A stretch of DNA of 64,000 bases from Salvator merianae. Lineage: Eukaryota; Chordata; Lepidosauria; Squamata; Teiidae. Below, piece after piece: positions 50,173 to 61,006 of the stretch. Where the stretch lies: contig QVOM02000101.1 in the NCBI GenBank assembly GCA_003586115.2, positions 28,174,139 through 28,238,138 of the forward strand. The letters are read 5' to 3'. The position numbers and the translations under genes were made by a program. The notes under the pieces were generated by a model. It had not been told where the DNA came from. It made no database searches and saw only the letters and a program-made list of their open reading frames with translations. The first letter of the stretch is position 1. The number at the start of each line of letters is the position of its first letter.

Positions 50173-51233
50173 TTCGCACCTACCTCCTTGTCCACGGTGG
50201 CGGCCATCTTCTGGGCGATCAGCCCGCCCATCACGCATGCGTGATCATGTGATCATGTAATGCATGATGGGCAATGGGGCCCCATTCATGCCCATGCCTC
50301 CACGATCGGGCATGGGATACCAGATGGGGCCGCGCTGTGCCCCGTCTGGTGTTTTGGTGCCCAATCGCGGATGCGAAGGGTGGTCACCACAGCAGCAGCC
50401 TACAAAGCATCAGGCTGCTGCCATGGCAACCGGGAGGCCCGCGCAGTGCACACGGCGATGACACAATTGCATGTGTGCACTGGGCCTCTCCCCCCTCCGT
50501 AGCGGGATCGGGCCTTCCTGATCAGGCCCACAGCACCACCATCGGGCCTGCCCGGCCCAATCTGGGTGGCCTGATCACTGTGGCAGCTGCCCTTCATGCC
50601 CGCGATCAAGCACTGAAATGCCAGACGGGGTACAGCGCAGCCCCATCCGGTGTCCCAGGCCCAATCGTGGCGGCGTGAGCACGATTGGGCCTGCACGACA
50701 GAGTAGGTCCCATTGCAACTGCACGTGTGCGCGCGGAGCTCCTGCGGTCACCATGGTGAAAGACAGAATGATTACAGAACTCACTCTGAAGCCAGTATGC
50801 AATTCAGCTAAGGCAAGTTTAAATGAAAATGTAGGTTCTTTTGTGTGGCACTTTGGGCTCATGTGTCACATGTGTGTTCATTGTTCCTTGTGAGTGTGGA
50901 CAATAGGCAGGCAGGCCCACAGTTAAGTTATGAAATAAGAAAAACCTGATGGGTGACTGTGATATCAATTGACTAAGGGGTGTGTGTGCCTTTCTGCTGT
51001 CCCCCCGGAACTCCCATGCCAACTTTGTGATACCCAGCTTAAACTTGCACAAGTTTGGCCTGCTGGACTACCTTGCAGAACAGTTTTGTTGCTGCAGGCA
51101 ACTTTGAACTAAAGCCTCAAAAAATGGCATCTGGATTCTGTGGTAGGCTAATAAGGCCTCTGGAAAGCAGCATGACATTTGGGGGCTGTTTTCAGGTGTT
51201 AATTGAAGTACTTTCCTCTGTCCTCCTCCTGAG

Positions 51234-51357
51234 CAGAACCACCAGCACCAGCAGCACCACCACCACCAGCAGCAGAACCACCACCACCACCAGCAGCAGA
51301 ACCACCACCAGCACCACCAGCAGCACCAGCACTTCCAGCGCCACCAGCACCAGCATC
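51234..51357. repeat. CAC/CAG trinucleotide-rich tract
   Basis: Imperfect CAC and CAG triplets that read as Gln/His, Ser/Thr or, on the other strand, Gly/Ala-rich protein. It may be part of an upstream exon of the gene remnant that follows, but the coding frame is not established. Confidence 0.8.
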
Positions 51358-51890
51358 CATCCTGCTGCAGGAGGTGCCGGCACTGGAGGGCAGCAGCAGG
51401 GGTGTGAAAGGTGCAGAGGGGGTAAATGAAGCAGGATGCTTCCTTGGTGAGCTGGCTGGCAGCCTCTCCGAAAGAGGCAAGTGGGCCTGCCACAACCATT
51501 CCTTCAGTTCCCTGTCCAGCTGCCAATGCTACTCAGGGCTGAAGGTGCATTGACACTCTTGTTGTTGACATCATGTCCTTAATTCTGCCTGTCTCTCCTC
51601 CTTCCAAGCTGTAGCTTTGCCCGTGAGACCTCCGCCTGCTGTGGCATCCACCCTGCCCACACAGGAAGGCAGTGAGTATTGCCCCCGTATTCACCCCCCG
51701 TCTCTGCCCACCCTGCTGCGCTGCCATTTGGGGACTGGTGCCACTGGCAGCAGGTCCCTTTTGCATAGATCCCCTTTGTGTCCAGTTGACTTCTGTGCTA
51801 CCCTACTGTTCTCATTTTTCAGGAAGCCCAGCAGCAGCCCCAGAGGGGTCATCCCCCTCCTCCTCCCCCAGTGCCCTGCAGATCTGCCTG

Positions 51891-51936
51891 GAGGAGGAGG
51901 AGGAGGAGGAGGAGGAGGAGGAGGAGGAGGAGGAGG
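51891..51936. repeat. (GAG)n array within the exon
   Basis: About fifteen GAG triplets giving a poly-Glu tract in the frame consistent with splicing from the previous block. Confidence 0.95.
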
Positions 51937-52897
51937 GAGAGCAGTCACCCCAGCCTAGCACCAGTGCTGCACCACTGCCACAACCATCACCAGCCACCAG
52001 GGTCCAGCATTTGGGATTGTGGACCCCCCCCCACCAGCACTCAGTGGTGGACCATGGCCACCCAGACTGAGGCGTTCAAGCATGGGACCCAGACCACCAG
52101 CCTCGAGGAGGTCCTGGAGTCCCATGCTCGCTTGCAGAGGATGGTGGCCAGTGACCGTGAGTATTCAGGATTTTTTTCTTCTGGTCTTATGGGATGTACA
52201 GATCACTGTTTGCTGTTGTTGGCAGGGAGAAGAGTGCCCTTGCCTCCTTTGCAAGACTGCAGATGTGTGGAGCATCTAGGCAGATGTCTAGAGGTCCTAA
52301 TTGCCTCCTCTTATGTTTCTGCAGGCCAGCAGTACAACGCTAGGCTGCAGGCCCTGGAACAGGATATGGTGGACAGGCAGAGCCACGAGGAGGCCATCGA
52401 AGCCAGGCTTCAGCTCCTCACGAATGTGGTGCTGGAGCTGAGGGATACTGTCTGGAGGCAGGCTCCCTCGGAGAGGCCCACAAGGTGAGTGAGGGCCTAT
52501 GGCTGGTGGTCCCGTGCTGGGAGGGAAGATAGGGTAGTGGGATTGTTTGCAGGGCAACCGCTAGCTGAAGCAGGTGCCTGGAATGGGCAGCATGCCTGGT
52601 GAGCCTGTATCTCCCCGGCCCCGCCAGGAGTCGGAGGTCACCCTCCAACACATCTTTGCCAGCAGCTACTGCTGCAATTCAGTTGGACTGCCAAGCCCTT
52701 TCCCTCAAATTCTCTGGGAAACCTGCAGGAGGCCTGATCAGCAATCATTTCCTCCTTACAGGTCCTGAATGCCTGCCTGCCTCGATGCCGCCCGTGTGCC
52801 CTGCACCTTGTAAATATTTGTATATGTTACATACATTTTGTTTATTGTTAATAATATTGTAAATAGTCCCACACCTACCCAACCCTACCCTTGTCCA

Positions 52898-52903
52898 ATA
52901 AAA
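52898..52903 (+). promoter_or_regulatory. Polyadenylation signal AATAAA
   Basis: AATAAA after an AT-rich 3' untranslated stretch, with a GT-rich segment about 15-30 bases downstream (TTTACTTTGTTTTG). It fits the end of the gene remnant on the left. Confidence 0.6.
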
Positions 52904-53049
52904 AACTATGTTTACTTTGTTTTGAATGAATCTGTGTCTCTCAATTCATTTGGAAACTCTGGGTGGGCAGCGTAAAGTTTAATCTGCATTCCCCTTCACA
53001 AACTTTGTGGGCTATTCTATTTCGGAGTTGTGTTTCTGTTTCCTCTAGG

Positions 53050-53170
53050 TTGCCCCTTAGCAGACCGTGGTTGAACTTGTAACAAGGAAAGGTGTGGCCT
53101 GGTTCAAACTGTAGTTGGACAGGAGACCACCTAGAAAGAGCAGATGCTGCTGTAGGTTAGACTGGCCAGT
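53050..53170 (+). mobile_element. Possible 5S-rRNA-related SINE fragment
   Basis: GTGGCCTGGTTCAAACTGTA, then GTTGGACAGGAGACCACC, parallels the 3' half of 5S rRNA (GGCCTGGTTAGTACTTGGATGGGAGACC) in order and spacing. The upstream TTAGCAGACCG loosely fits the TAAGCAGGGT stretch. Several changes rule out a functional 5S gene. SINE fragments with this 5S-like piece are known in squamates. Confidence 0.55.
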
Positions 53171-54520
53171 AGAAAAATATGTCACACATTTTGTAAAATG
53201 TACAGATGATAAAAGCCAAACATAAAAGAAACCAAGATCCCATATCTTGTTCTAAAACATTCAGTTTTATTAAAACAGAAATGGTATGCTTTTACAGAAG
53301 GGTTAGAAAAAGGAAGGAATGCGAACTACAGGACAGTTAGAACAAAATGTATGGCTATCAGTAATCTACTAACTGGGAAGTGTCCGTTCAGAGCAAAAAA
53401 AGAGGGAAAGACAGAAAGCAAGTAAGAGAGGGAGGGAAGGAGGGTGGGTAGTTAGGTACTTCCTTGTTTGTAAAGTTGTCAGTGTGACATCAAAGGAATC
53501 CTGTTCTCACCATGCCTACATATAACTCTGTTCAGGTTAAAGACAAGTCTCTAATGCTCATAGAATGTGCTCTATTGAATTAAATCCCTTGCAGCACTCA
53601 ATAATATTGATAACTTTCTATTGCACCTTTAAAAGCTATGTAGGTAGAAGAGAGAACCCAGGGCCCCCTGAAAATCTTGCCTCACTGTTAAAAATGCAGG
53701 TCCTGGAGCCATGTCCTTTATTCCAACTGACCAATCTCCCTAAAAGCCAATCTCCCTAAAAGCAGAGTTCACACTCACAGTTGTCTCTGCTACCCTTCCT
53801 CGCCATTCCAGTTTACAACTGGCCCTATATCTCAAAATTTCACGTTACACAACAACCATCAAACGGAAAAGTTATTTGTCCAAAAAGAAAACATTCTGAG
53901 CACCTGCAGCTTCACATCTGAGCATCCTAATGATGTATATGTGCTTAGACCACAGGTCTAACAGCTGTGCCAGGGAAATATAGTTATAATGGATTGCTTA
54001 TAGAAGAGAGGGGACGGATGTGTTATTGTGATGAGTTTGACTAGATAGCCTCACAGTGCCCTCTGGGTTCTTGGTGGCTCATGGGGATACCCCTCTGCTC
54101 AGGGTACACTGGCTGGAAGGGACTGTTTCATATGGAGGCAATGTCTCCTCCTCACCTGTTGATGTGTTGTCCACCTCAGCCAAGGCCTCAGATTGGTACT
54201 GGCCCTATGGTGTGGACCCTGCAGGTGCTGGCCCAGGGCACTGAGCGTACCCCATGTCATCATCGGCCTGGCATCCTTGGTGTGTACGTGCGTGTGTGCA
54301 TGCATGCATGCATGAGTGCTCACACAGAATGCACATTACCTCTCCCCTCCCTACCTATTTTCCCCCCTTTCCTTTCCTTGTGTTCATTTTTAAAGATCCT
54401 ACTCTAATTTCACCTTTATTCAGTATATCCTGTGTGTATGCCCCTTACTTTGTGGCTCTCTTGTTTTTCATTTTTGTGCTGCTTTTGTGCTTCTTCTTAT
54501 TTTCTTTTGGATTTATTGGC
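53171..54520. other. Unannotated stretch between convergent gene remnants
   Basis: No exon or repeat recognised. A short TGCA/ATGC run lies at 54298-54314. Confidence 0.45.
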
Positions 54521-54524
54521 CCAT

Positions 54525-55260
54525 CTAGTCCTTCTTTTGTTTTTTTTCCAGCTGCCTCTGGTGCTGCGGGATTGGGATGGAGTCACCCATGGCCTGATCA
54601 CTCATCCCCCAAGTCAGCTCGGGAAAGCCTAGCAGGGGCAGGGTGGCCGTTAAGAAGACAAGCTGCTCCACAAACTGCCCGCCCATGTGAGAGCGATGAG
54701 ATGTCACCACGTCACCAGCCATGGAGAACACCCTCTCACTCTGCACAGATGTCGGTGGAGCTGACAGGTACTTCCGGGCAAGAGCTTCCAAATCCAGCCA
54801 GATTTAGCAATGCTTTGCCCAAAACTTGGATGGCACTGTGTCCTCACCTCCCACTTCCCCCGCTAGATACTGCAGAATGGACTGCTCAGCACTATCGACG
54901 GAAGTTGGTTTCTGCCGTTTCATGGACATGTCACTGAAGCTGAAAACCTCAAACTCCATGTCACATAGTGCCTCCTGGCACTCTTCATGACTTGCCTCCG
55001 AAACCGCACTGCTGGGCTGACTGCTAATGCTAGCCACAGGAGAACTTCCACCACTGGAAGCGGGGGACGCACTGCGAACAGGTGCTCCTCCACTCTCCCA
55101 TGCCTGGGCCCCCAACTTCTCTGCCTGAACTCACCTTGCTGCTTGGACCAGGCACTCTCTCCACCGAGGAAGCTCGTCCGCAGGGACCGCTCCCTCCCGA
55201 ACCCTTGGGTCAAGCTTGCACCAGCTGCCTGCACCTTTTCAGTGTGGTTGGCTACTATGA
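54525..55260 (-). pseudogene. hAT-superfamily transposase, C-terminal part
   Basis: On the minus strand the frame 54791 to 54525 encodes LARKYLSAPPTSVQSERVFS followed by MAGDVVTSHRS and QLVFLT, the hAT C-terminal dimerisation domain (pattern L-A-x-x-Y-L-S-x-P-x-T-S-x-x-S-E-R-x-F-S-x-A-G). The same frame continues upstream past one TAA (plus-strand 54804-54806) with KFWAKHC and a Ser/Pro/Glu-rich linker to about 55115. Farther upstream another frame encodes ANHTEKVQAAGASLTQGFG and ends at a donor-like AAG/GTGAGT (exon edge at 55135), suggesting the gene was spliced. The N-terminal zinc finger and catalytic core were not found. A ZBED-like domesticated gene is an alternative, but the stop argues for a dead transposon. 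Confidence 0.8.
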
Positions 55261-58200
55261 AGGCCTCAGAGAATTAGTTTCTGTGGAGGTGCAACAGCAC
55301 CCCTCAGGCCAACTTGTCCAGCAAGTATGGAAATGGTCTTCCAGGTCAGTTGTACCATATTTGATCCAGCTTCTCCTTCGGCCATCATCTCCTACCCTGA
55401 TTGAGATATGGCCAATATCTGGTACCAACTGTAGTTATTTAAATTCTTGGGGGTTTCTTGCAGCAAAGCAGGGAGTTATTATTCACATTGAAAACTATTT
55501 TCCAATGCTAAGATAGATTTCACTTGCTGTTCATGATTTTGAATTTTGAAACTTTGTTTTTTATTGCTGTGGAAATTAGAATCCGCAGGTCCCACTTGTA
55601 GTGAGTTTGCCTTTGCAGCATTATTCTCCTAGGTCTCTGGTCTTGAGCTTAAGTATCTTACAGAATTTATGAATTAAAGTCTTATAGACTTTTCCTCTCA
55701 TGTGTATTTTTAACTTGGTGCTCATGGTCTCCTGTGAGTTTTCTTCAAAAGCATACATTTTCCCATTAAGAAAATGATAATATTCATTATAGTTGTTCCG
55801 TGCTTGCTTTTATTTCCCTTGCTGGCAGAATTTGCAACATTATTCAGGTATAACTTCCTCTTTCATTGTTGCTCTCCTGTAACTAGATCCAGTTGTAACT
55901 TATTAGTGCACTTATTGATTTCAAATTGATGGACTCCATTGATTTTTCTTTTCCCATGAACCATGTATGTCATCTGTATTACATCTATAAATATTTCAAA
56001 AATCAATACAAAGGAAGTTTTCAGATGAAATAAGGTGGGCAATAAGATTTACAAGGTAGTAATAGGGATACTATTTCTAACATTAGTTCTCAAGATATAC
56101 CTTGGCAAAACTGTAATGAAACATGCTGGACCTATTCCAATTACTATTATTGATAATATTAGTTAAAGCCTATAATTTGCATTTTTTTTCTTTTTTCTTT
56201 CTTTTACTTTCTTCTTTTTCATTTTCTTTCTGAAATATGCTAGGTTAACAGCTACCAGGCACATAGACCTGACAGGAGTTGTTCTAGAATACAGGGTTGT
56301 TCTGAAAATTGTTATCAACACCATATGCTCAAGTGAAAGAAGAACCAATGTTTCTGTTATAAAACTGTTATTTACTGAGCCCATGCACAACTGCAGGACA
56401 TGGGGGAAACAGCCCCAAAGCATACTATCTTACAGTCAAACTAGTATAACACAAAATAATTTTGCCACATACCCATTGTGTGAAGACACACCTGACTATA
56501 ACTGGTGTAAGGTTCGGGTGTGCAATGCCGGTACCCTAGTGAGACTAAACAAATCTCTCACAAAAGAAAACTCTAACACTGAAGATAACACCCAAAGAAA
56601 AAAGGGGGTTTATTTGTAAAACTTAAATAAAGGGCTTTATCCTCCCCAGCTCTAACTGGCCTTGAAAATAAAGAATACTTTACAGTTTGTAGTCATTTGG
56701 TAGTCTTCAGGTTAAAAGGTTTCTGGATTTGTAGTCTCTTCTCACTCAATAGAGCTGTCTTTCAGCTCTGGTTACTTTCCTTTTGGTGGCTGGTTGCTGG
56801 TAACTAATGGCTGCAAGTTGTAGGTAACTTAATGGCTGCAGGTGCTAAAATGCCCTTTCCCAGCTGCCTGGGCCTATTTTTCCACCAAACTTAAGCAGAT
56901 CTGTTATCTTCAACTCTCTGGGGCAGACAGCACAAAGGCCTCCAAGCTAGTTCCTTTTTACAGCAGAAAACTAACTAGGAAGGGACAAACCAAAACAGGA
57001 AAAATGCAGGGGGCATTTTTCAACTCCTCCCACAACTAATACAATGCATAAGGCCTACACTATGGGCTAAGGTAGGAAATCATTATAAAGGAAAATGCAG
57101 AATGGAGCAGTCCTAGCTGGACATCACACATTGAAATAATACAGCACATATGATTTGGGGGGGGGGGGGTGAGTGGCATCTGAAAGCATCTGTGAAAAAG
57201 CTACTTAATACTGCAAATTTATTTTTAGGTAGGTAATATTTATTTACTTACTTTTAGTATTTCTATCTCACCCTTCACCCTAGGAATGAATGTATTTTCA
57301 TGAAGTCAAAAACTGGCAGGGACATAAATTAATCCTGAAAATCACAACTCACACTAACTGTTGGGGGGGGGGGGAGGAGTGTCTGTACTCACCTAAGTCA
57401 GAATTTAAGGATCTATGTCTGTAATTCTACAAGAATACACAGAAAGGATGCAAGGGAAGAAGTTAAGAAATATTTATGTTCTCTCTACAGTGCCACTGCA
57501 TAGATAACATAATAGTCTCTAATGGGTAGAGAATAAACATTTCTATAGGTTTCCTCTTTTTTTTTCCCCCCCGGCAATCATTTTCTTTGCTTTATTCTCC
57601 TCTTATTCAGGGTACACCAAGGAGTTGCTGAAGCTCTGGGCAACTGGACTGTTTGTAACCCAGAAATCAGCAGGGTATCAACAGGAGTTCCAACCATACA
57701 CTCTCAGTGTGCTGGGCGCCCTCATCAAATGTTATATCTTCTAACATAGGTCTACCAAAAATAAAAAAATAAAAAAGAAAGAAAGAAAAAGAAATCAAAT
57801 GCCAAGGTTTTTTGAATGGATTTAGGGTATTTTGAGGGTGCTGAAATCAAAAATCCCATTACTTTTGCTGAATTGGTTCTAGTTTTTGAGACAATGGACA
57901 TCCATGAAAATAATGAATTCTCCCAATGCGACTTGTGTGTGATAACAAATGCAATAGCTTTTGGTTTGTCTTTTGACTCTTCAACAGTGTCTTAGGTAAT
58001 GAAATATCCCAAATAATTATTTTGTATTGCAATTTGTAGGCCTACAATGCTGGCAGGTCTGAATGCTTTTCAAACATGTTGAATTAATTAATTAATTAAC
58101 TATTAAATATCCCAGAACCTAGAGCAAATCTGGCAAAACCAAAGTCATATTCTTAATCAGCACCATAAACTTAATATAAAACCGTTCAGACATTGTTGGC

Positions 58201-60235
58201 ACCAAAATCACTGTATACCATTGTAATAGACACACACACACAGAGAGAGAGGTCCCCTAATCTAGACTGAAACCTGGTAGGCATAGCAGAGAAATATTTG
58301 CTTCCTCAGTGAAAGCAGAGCTAAATTTATTTACCTTCAGTGATGTCCCCATGTTAATGTGGAGAGGGCTTCATTACAAGGACCTAGGCAAGGACACCTC
58401 TTCCCATATTAAAGACTCCTCAGCTCCATTTTAAGTGCAGAGATGCCCAATAATGCAGCAAGTGAGGCATTATTCTGGAGAATGGAAAATCACACCCTTC
58501 ATGCAAAGACCTCTGTTACAACAATCATGCCCTTTTCCTGGGGAGCACCTATTGCTGCAACAGATGAAAACACTGTGAATGAAGACGTTTCCATTTGCAT
58601 CTTAATTGTTAAGTAGATACATAACTTTTATCCGTGGGAATAAACCCACTTGAACACAGTGGAACTCCCTTCCAATAAAAGGATTTCAAATTTGGACTGT
58701 AGATATGCCTTATGATACAGCATTATCATATTAAAATATAGGAGGTTGGAAACCAATCTTCAGGAATTGGAAATAACTAGGTCAATTTAGATACAAAATC
58801 AATGTTTTCTAAAGAACTTGAAGCAAACAAAAGAGGGTCAAAAATTCTCTTAAAAGATTAATGCCTGAAGTTTATAGCTTAATGATTGAACTCAATTGTC
58901 CTCTGTTAAAGTCTTCAAGACAAACTGGGAAACAGATTACAATTTACAATATCAGATAAAGTATAGGTAAAGATTGCCATTACAAAACAAGCTGGGTTTA
59001 GAATTATTAAAATGAAGAACACACACTCACACACACATGTATATATATATATTGGAGGTGATGTGTAGACATACCAATGTACTACCATCTGTGGTGAGAT
59101 TGTTCTGTTAGATGCCTCATGTTAGACTGTATATCTTTCATAATAGCTCATGAACATTACAGATAACAGAGGGGTTTGCTCATCAGAGCAAAAATATATT
59201 CACATGTGTGTGTGTGTGCACACACACACACACATATATCACTTGGTGTGTCTCCTCTGAAATCTGACCCAGTTTCTGATAATTGCGAAATTGAAAAGAT
59301 GTTTTCTTTTGAATCAGCACTGATGGCAATCTTAAAGACTATGAGTCCTAAGGGAAGAAAGGTGACTATCAGATGAGTTTATCCAGATATGAATAATTTA
59401 TATTTGCAAGCAACCTTTGCTCACAACATGCAGTTTACAGTCTCAATGTATCTGAAATGTCAAGGCTCTTCCTTTGAGTTAATAGATGCTAAATGCCTTC
59501 AGATGCTAAATGTCCTCAGCAAGGCATAAAGACTCAGAATATATTATCCAATTAAAAAATCTTTCTTTCCAAAAAGCAGCTTGATTAATAAAACACAAAC
59601 AATGTAACCGTATCAGTCATATCCATATTAAACATTGACTTGTCCCATTTTTTTTCAGCAAATATATAAATAATTAAGGGGAAAAAAAGTCTTTGAGCCC
59701 TACAGTGCTGATTGGTAGCTTTTAGAGCTGGTGAAGCAGCCTGCAGCTATCTCTGGAGGGTGGATCCAAATACCTCACAAAAGGCCAAGAAGACAGGAAA
59801 ATAAGGGCCTTTTAGCACTTATCATTATCTTAGTTTACAAATGTGTCCAGAGGCAACTCTTTTGCATGCTGGTGCAAAATAAGGGAGGTCCCACCTCCTG
59901 TTAGTATGCTCCATCTTCACTGGATGGAGTATAGACCAGACTAAGTGGCCCAAAATGGCTGCTTAGTTCAGGATACCAATAAAGCTTTTTAAAAAGATCT
60001 GTTGATGGTTCAGCACCTTGTAAACTGGACCATGGAAACACATGAACACGACAAATCTCCATATACCAGTTTAACAGAGGGACCAATTTGATGGCAAGTT
60101 GAATGGTCTTGTTCTAGGGCAGTTGGAATGCTCTAGTCCACTCCACTAAGAATGGACCAACTGGAGCAGTTCAAGGAAGGTAAATGTAAAAACACCTTAT
60201 GAGTGCAATAGCCCCTTATTTCCCTGAGAAAAACA
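55261..60235. other. Unannotated stretch (apart from entries within)
   Basis: No gene supported. G runs lie at 57158-57170 and 57363-57373. 56380-57060 may be an old long-terminal-repeat-like piece, but nothing fixes it. 57231-57290 weakly resembles an L2/CR1 3' end. CA/TA microsatellites lie at 58228-58250, 59020-59053 and 59205-59239. Confidence 0.4.
59805..60196. mobile_element. Family C element (392 bp)
   Basis: Left end GGGCCTTTTAGCACTTATC is preceded by TAA; right end GGTAAATGTAAAAACACC is followed by TTA. The ends are imperfect inverted repeats. The interior carries the hairpin GTATGCTCCATC/GGATGGAGTATA (about 59903-59933) and CCAAAATGGCTGCTTAG. The TAA/TTA flanks would suit a 3-bp PIF/Harbinger-type duplication with one change, but this is only suggestive. 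Confidence 0.6.
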
Positions 60236-60680
60236 GATCAATTTATTTATTATTAATTTATATGAATTTTTATCCTGCCCTATACCTGAAGGTCTCAGGG
60301 CGGGTTACAACAATAAAAAACAGAACGCAAAAAGTACACAATAAAGCAGTAGGCTGAAAGTGGGGAGGGAATGGTGTATCTTTAGTCAAAGGCAAGGATA
60401 AATAGGTGTGTCTTCACTGCTTTTCTAAAGATGCAAAGTGAAAAAGATTGACACATCTCAGGGGGAAGTGTGTTCCACAATCTGGGGGGCACCACTGAAA
60501 AGACCCTATCTTGGGTGTCCACCCCTCTAGCTATTGAAAGTGGTGGTGCAACCAATTGGGCCTCATCTGCAGATCTTAAGACAGGATAGGTCAATATGGG
60601 ATAAGATGTTCCTTTAGGTATTTGGGGCCCAAGCCATTTAGGGCCTTATAGGTTAGGATTATCACCTTAATTCTAGGCAG
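60236..60680 (-). pseudogene. L2-type LINE ORF C-terminus and 3' end
   Basis: On the minus strand the sequence encodes YKALNGLGPKYLKEHLIPY (from about 60650), PVLRSADEAQL, then VVPPRLWNTLPPEM and FRKAVKTHLF, the conserved C-terminus of L2/CR1-group ORF2 (LWNSLP...FK-x-x-LKTHLF). The 3' untranslated end contains AACCCGCCCTGAGACCTTC, continuing to AGGGCAGGATAAAA, a hairpin, and ends in AATAAATAAATTG. The rest of the reverse transcriptase is absent. Confidence 0.87.
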
Positions 60681-61006
60681 ATAGGGTCAAGTGCTTCAAT
60701 CCACAGGTATATGTAAATATGTAGAATATGTAAAAACAAACAAACAATCCATCCATTTTACTTCTAAGTGATAATTTTGTATTTGCTTGCACTGCTCTAT
60801 TGAGATGCAGGAATATGTAATAAGAAAGTGACTGTATTCCATAAACATATACTGCAAACCTAAATTCTACACATACACACTCTTATATGAGTAAACTCAG
60901 TCAAACTCAGACAGACATGTGTTAGGCTGTGTCTGCAGAGGCACCTTAAATGAAGCCAGTTTCCGTTACCCTCAAAGGAGATTCACTGCCTTGAGGGTCT
61001 AATTAA
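60681..61006. other. Unannotated stretch
   Basis: No feature supported. Confidence 0.45.

Larger units (their letters stand above)
49986..50760. mobile_element. GC-rich fold-back domain with a Family B left terminus
   Basis: The left terminus GGACCTGTTTGCACTTG matches that of the 11939-12362 copy. It is followed by a hairpin at 50005-50033 (arms TCTAGCAAGCATC, 3-base loop) and one at 50128-50172 (21-bp arms from CGAATCCTCACC, 3-base loop). A larger imperfect inverted repeat joins about 50285-50394 with 50580-50692, both arms holding CCCGTCTGG and a GATGGGGC-type stretch. The matching right terminus was not found, so the element may extend into the gene-like region to the right. Confidence 0.65.
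51609..52910 (+). pseudogene. Spliced 3' part of a transposon-accessory-like gene (frameshifted)
   Basis: Three exon-like blocks with consensus splice signals: 51609-51671, 51823-52156 and 52325-52484 (acceptors TTTTTCAG and TTTCTGCAG, donors GTGAGTATT and GTGAGTGAG). The phases agree across both junctions. Block 2 encodes a Glu run of about 15 residues from a GAG array, then a Ser/Pro/Gln-rich stretch; after the frame changes at a run of nine C (52024-52032) it reads SLEEVLESHARLQRMVAS. Block 3 encodes QQYNARLQALEQDMVDRQ and more charged helical sequence. A poly(A) signal AATAAA lies at about 52898. The layout, acidic run plus C-terminal coiled region, resembles Myb/SANT-type accessory proteins of PIF/Harbinger elements; no Myb domain was found, so that is inference. 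The 5' part was not recognised. Confidence 0.5.

Noticed and set aside
51068..51526. 152-codon Trp/Cys-rich minus-strand frame
   Set aside because: Shadow of the CAC/CAG tract; reads as Trp/Cys repeats only because of the triplet.
51871..52488. 205-codon unspliced frame with a poly-Arg run as the product
   Set aside because: The poly-Arg run is the GAG array out of frame, and the frame reads through a consensus intron (52157-52324). The spliced reading is better supported.
54254..54937. 227-codon plus-strand frame
   Set aside because: The longest frame in the window, but it lies opposite the hAT transposase C-terminus, whose motifs are clear on the minus strand.
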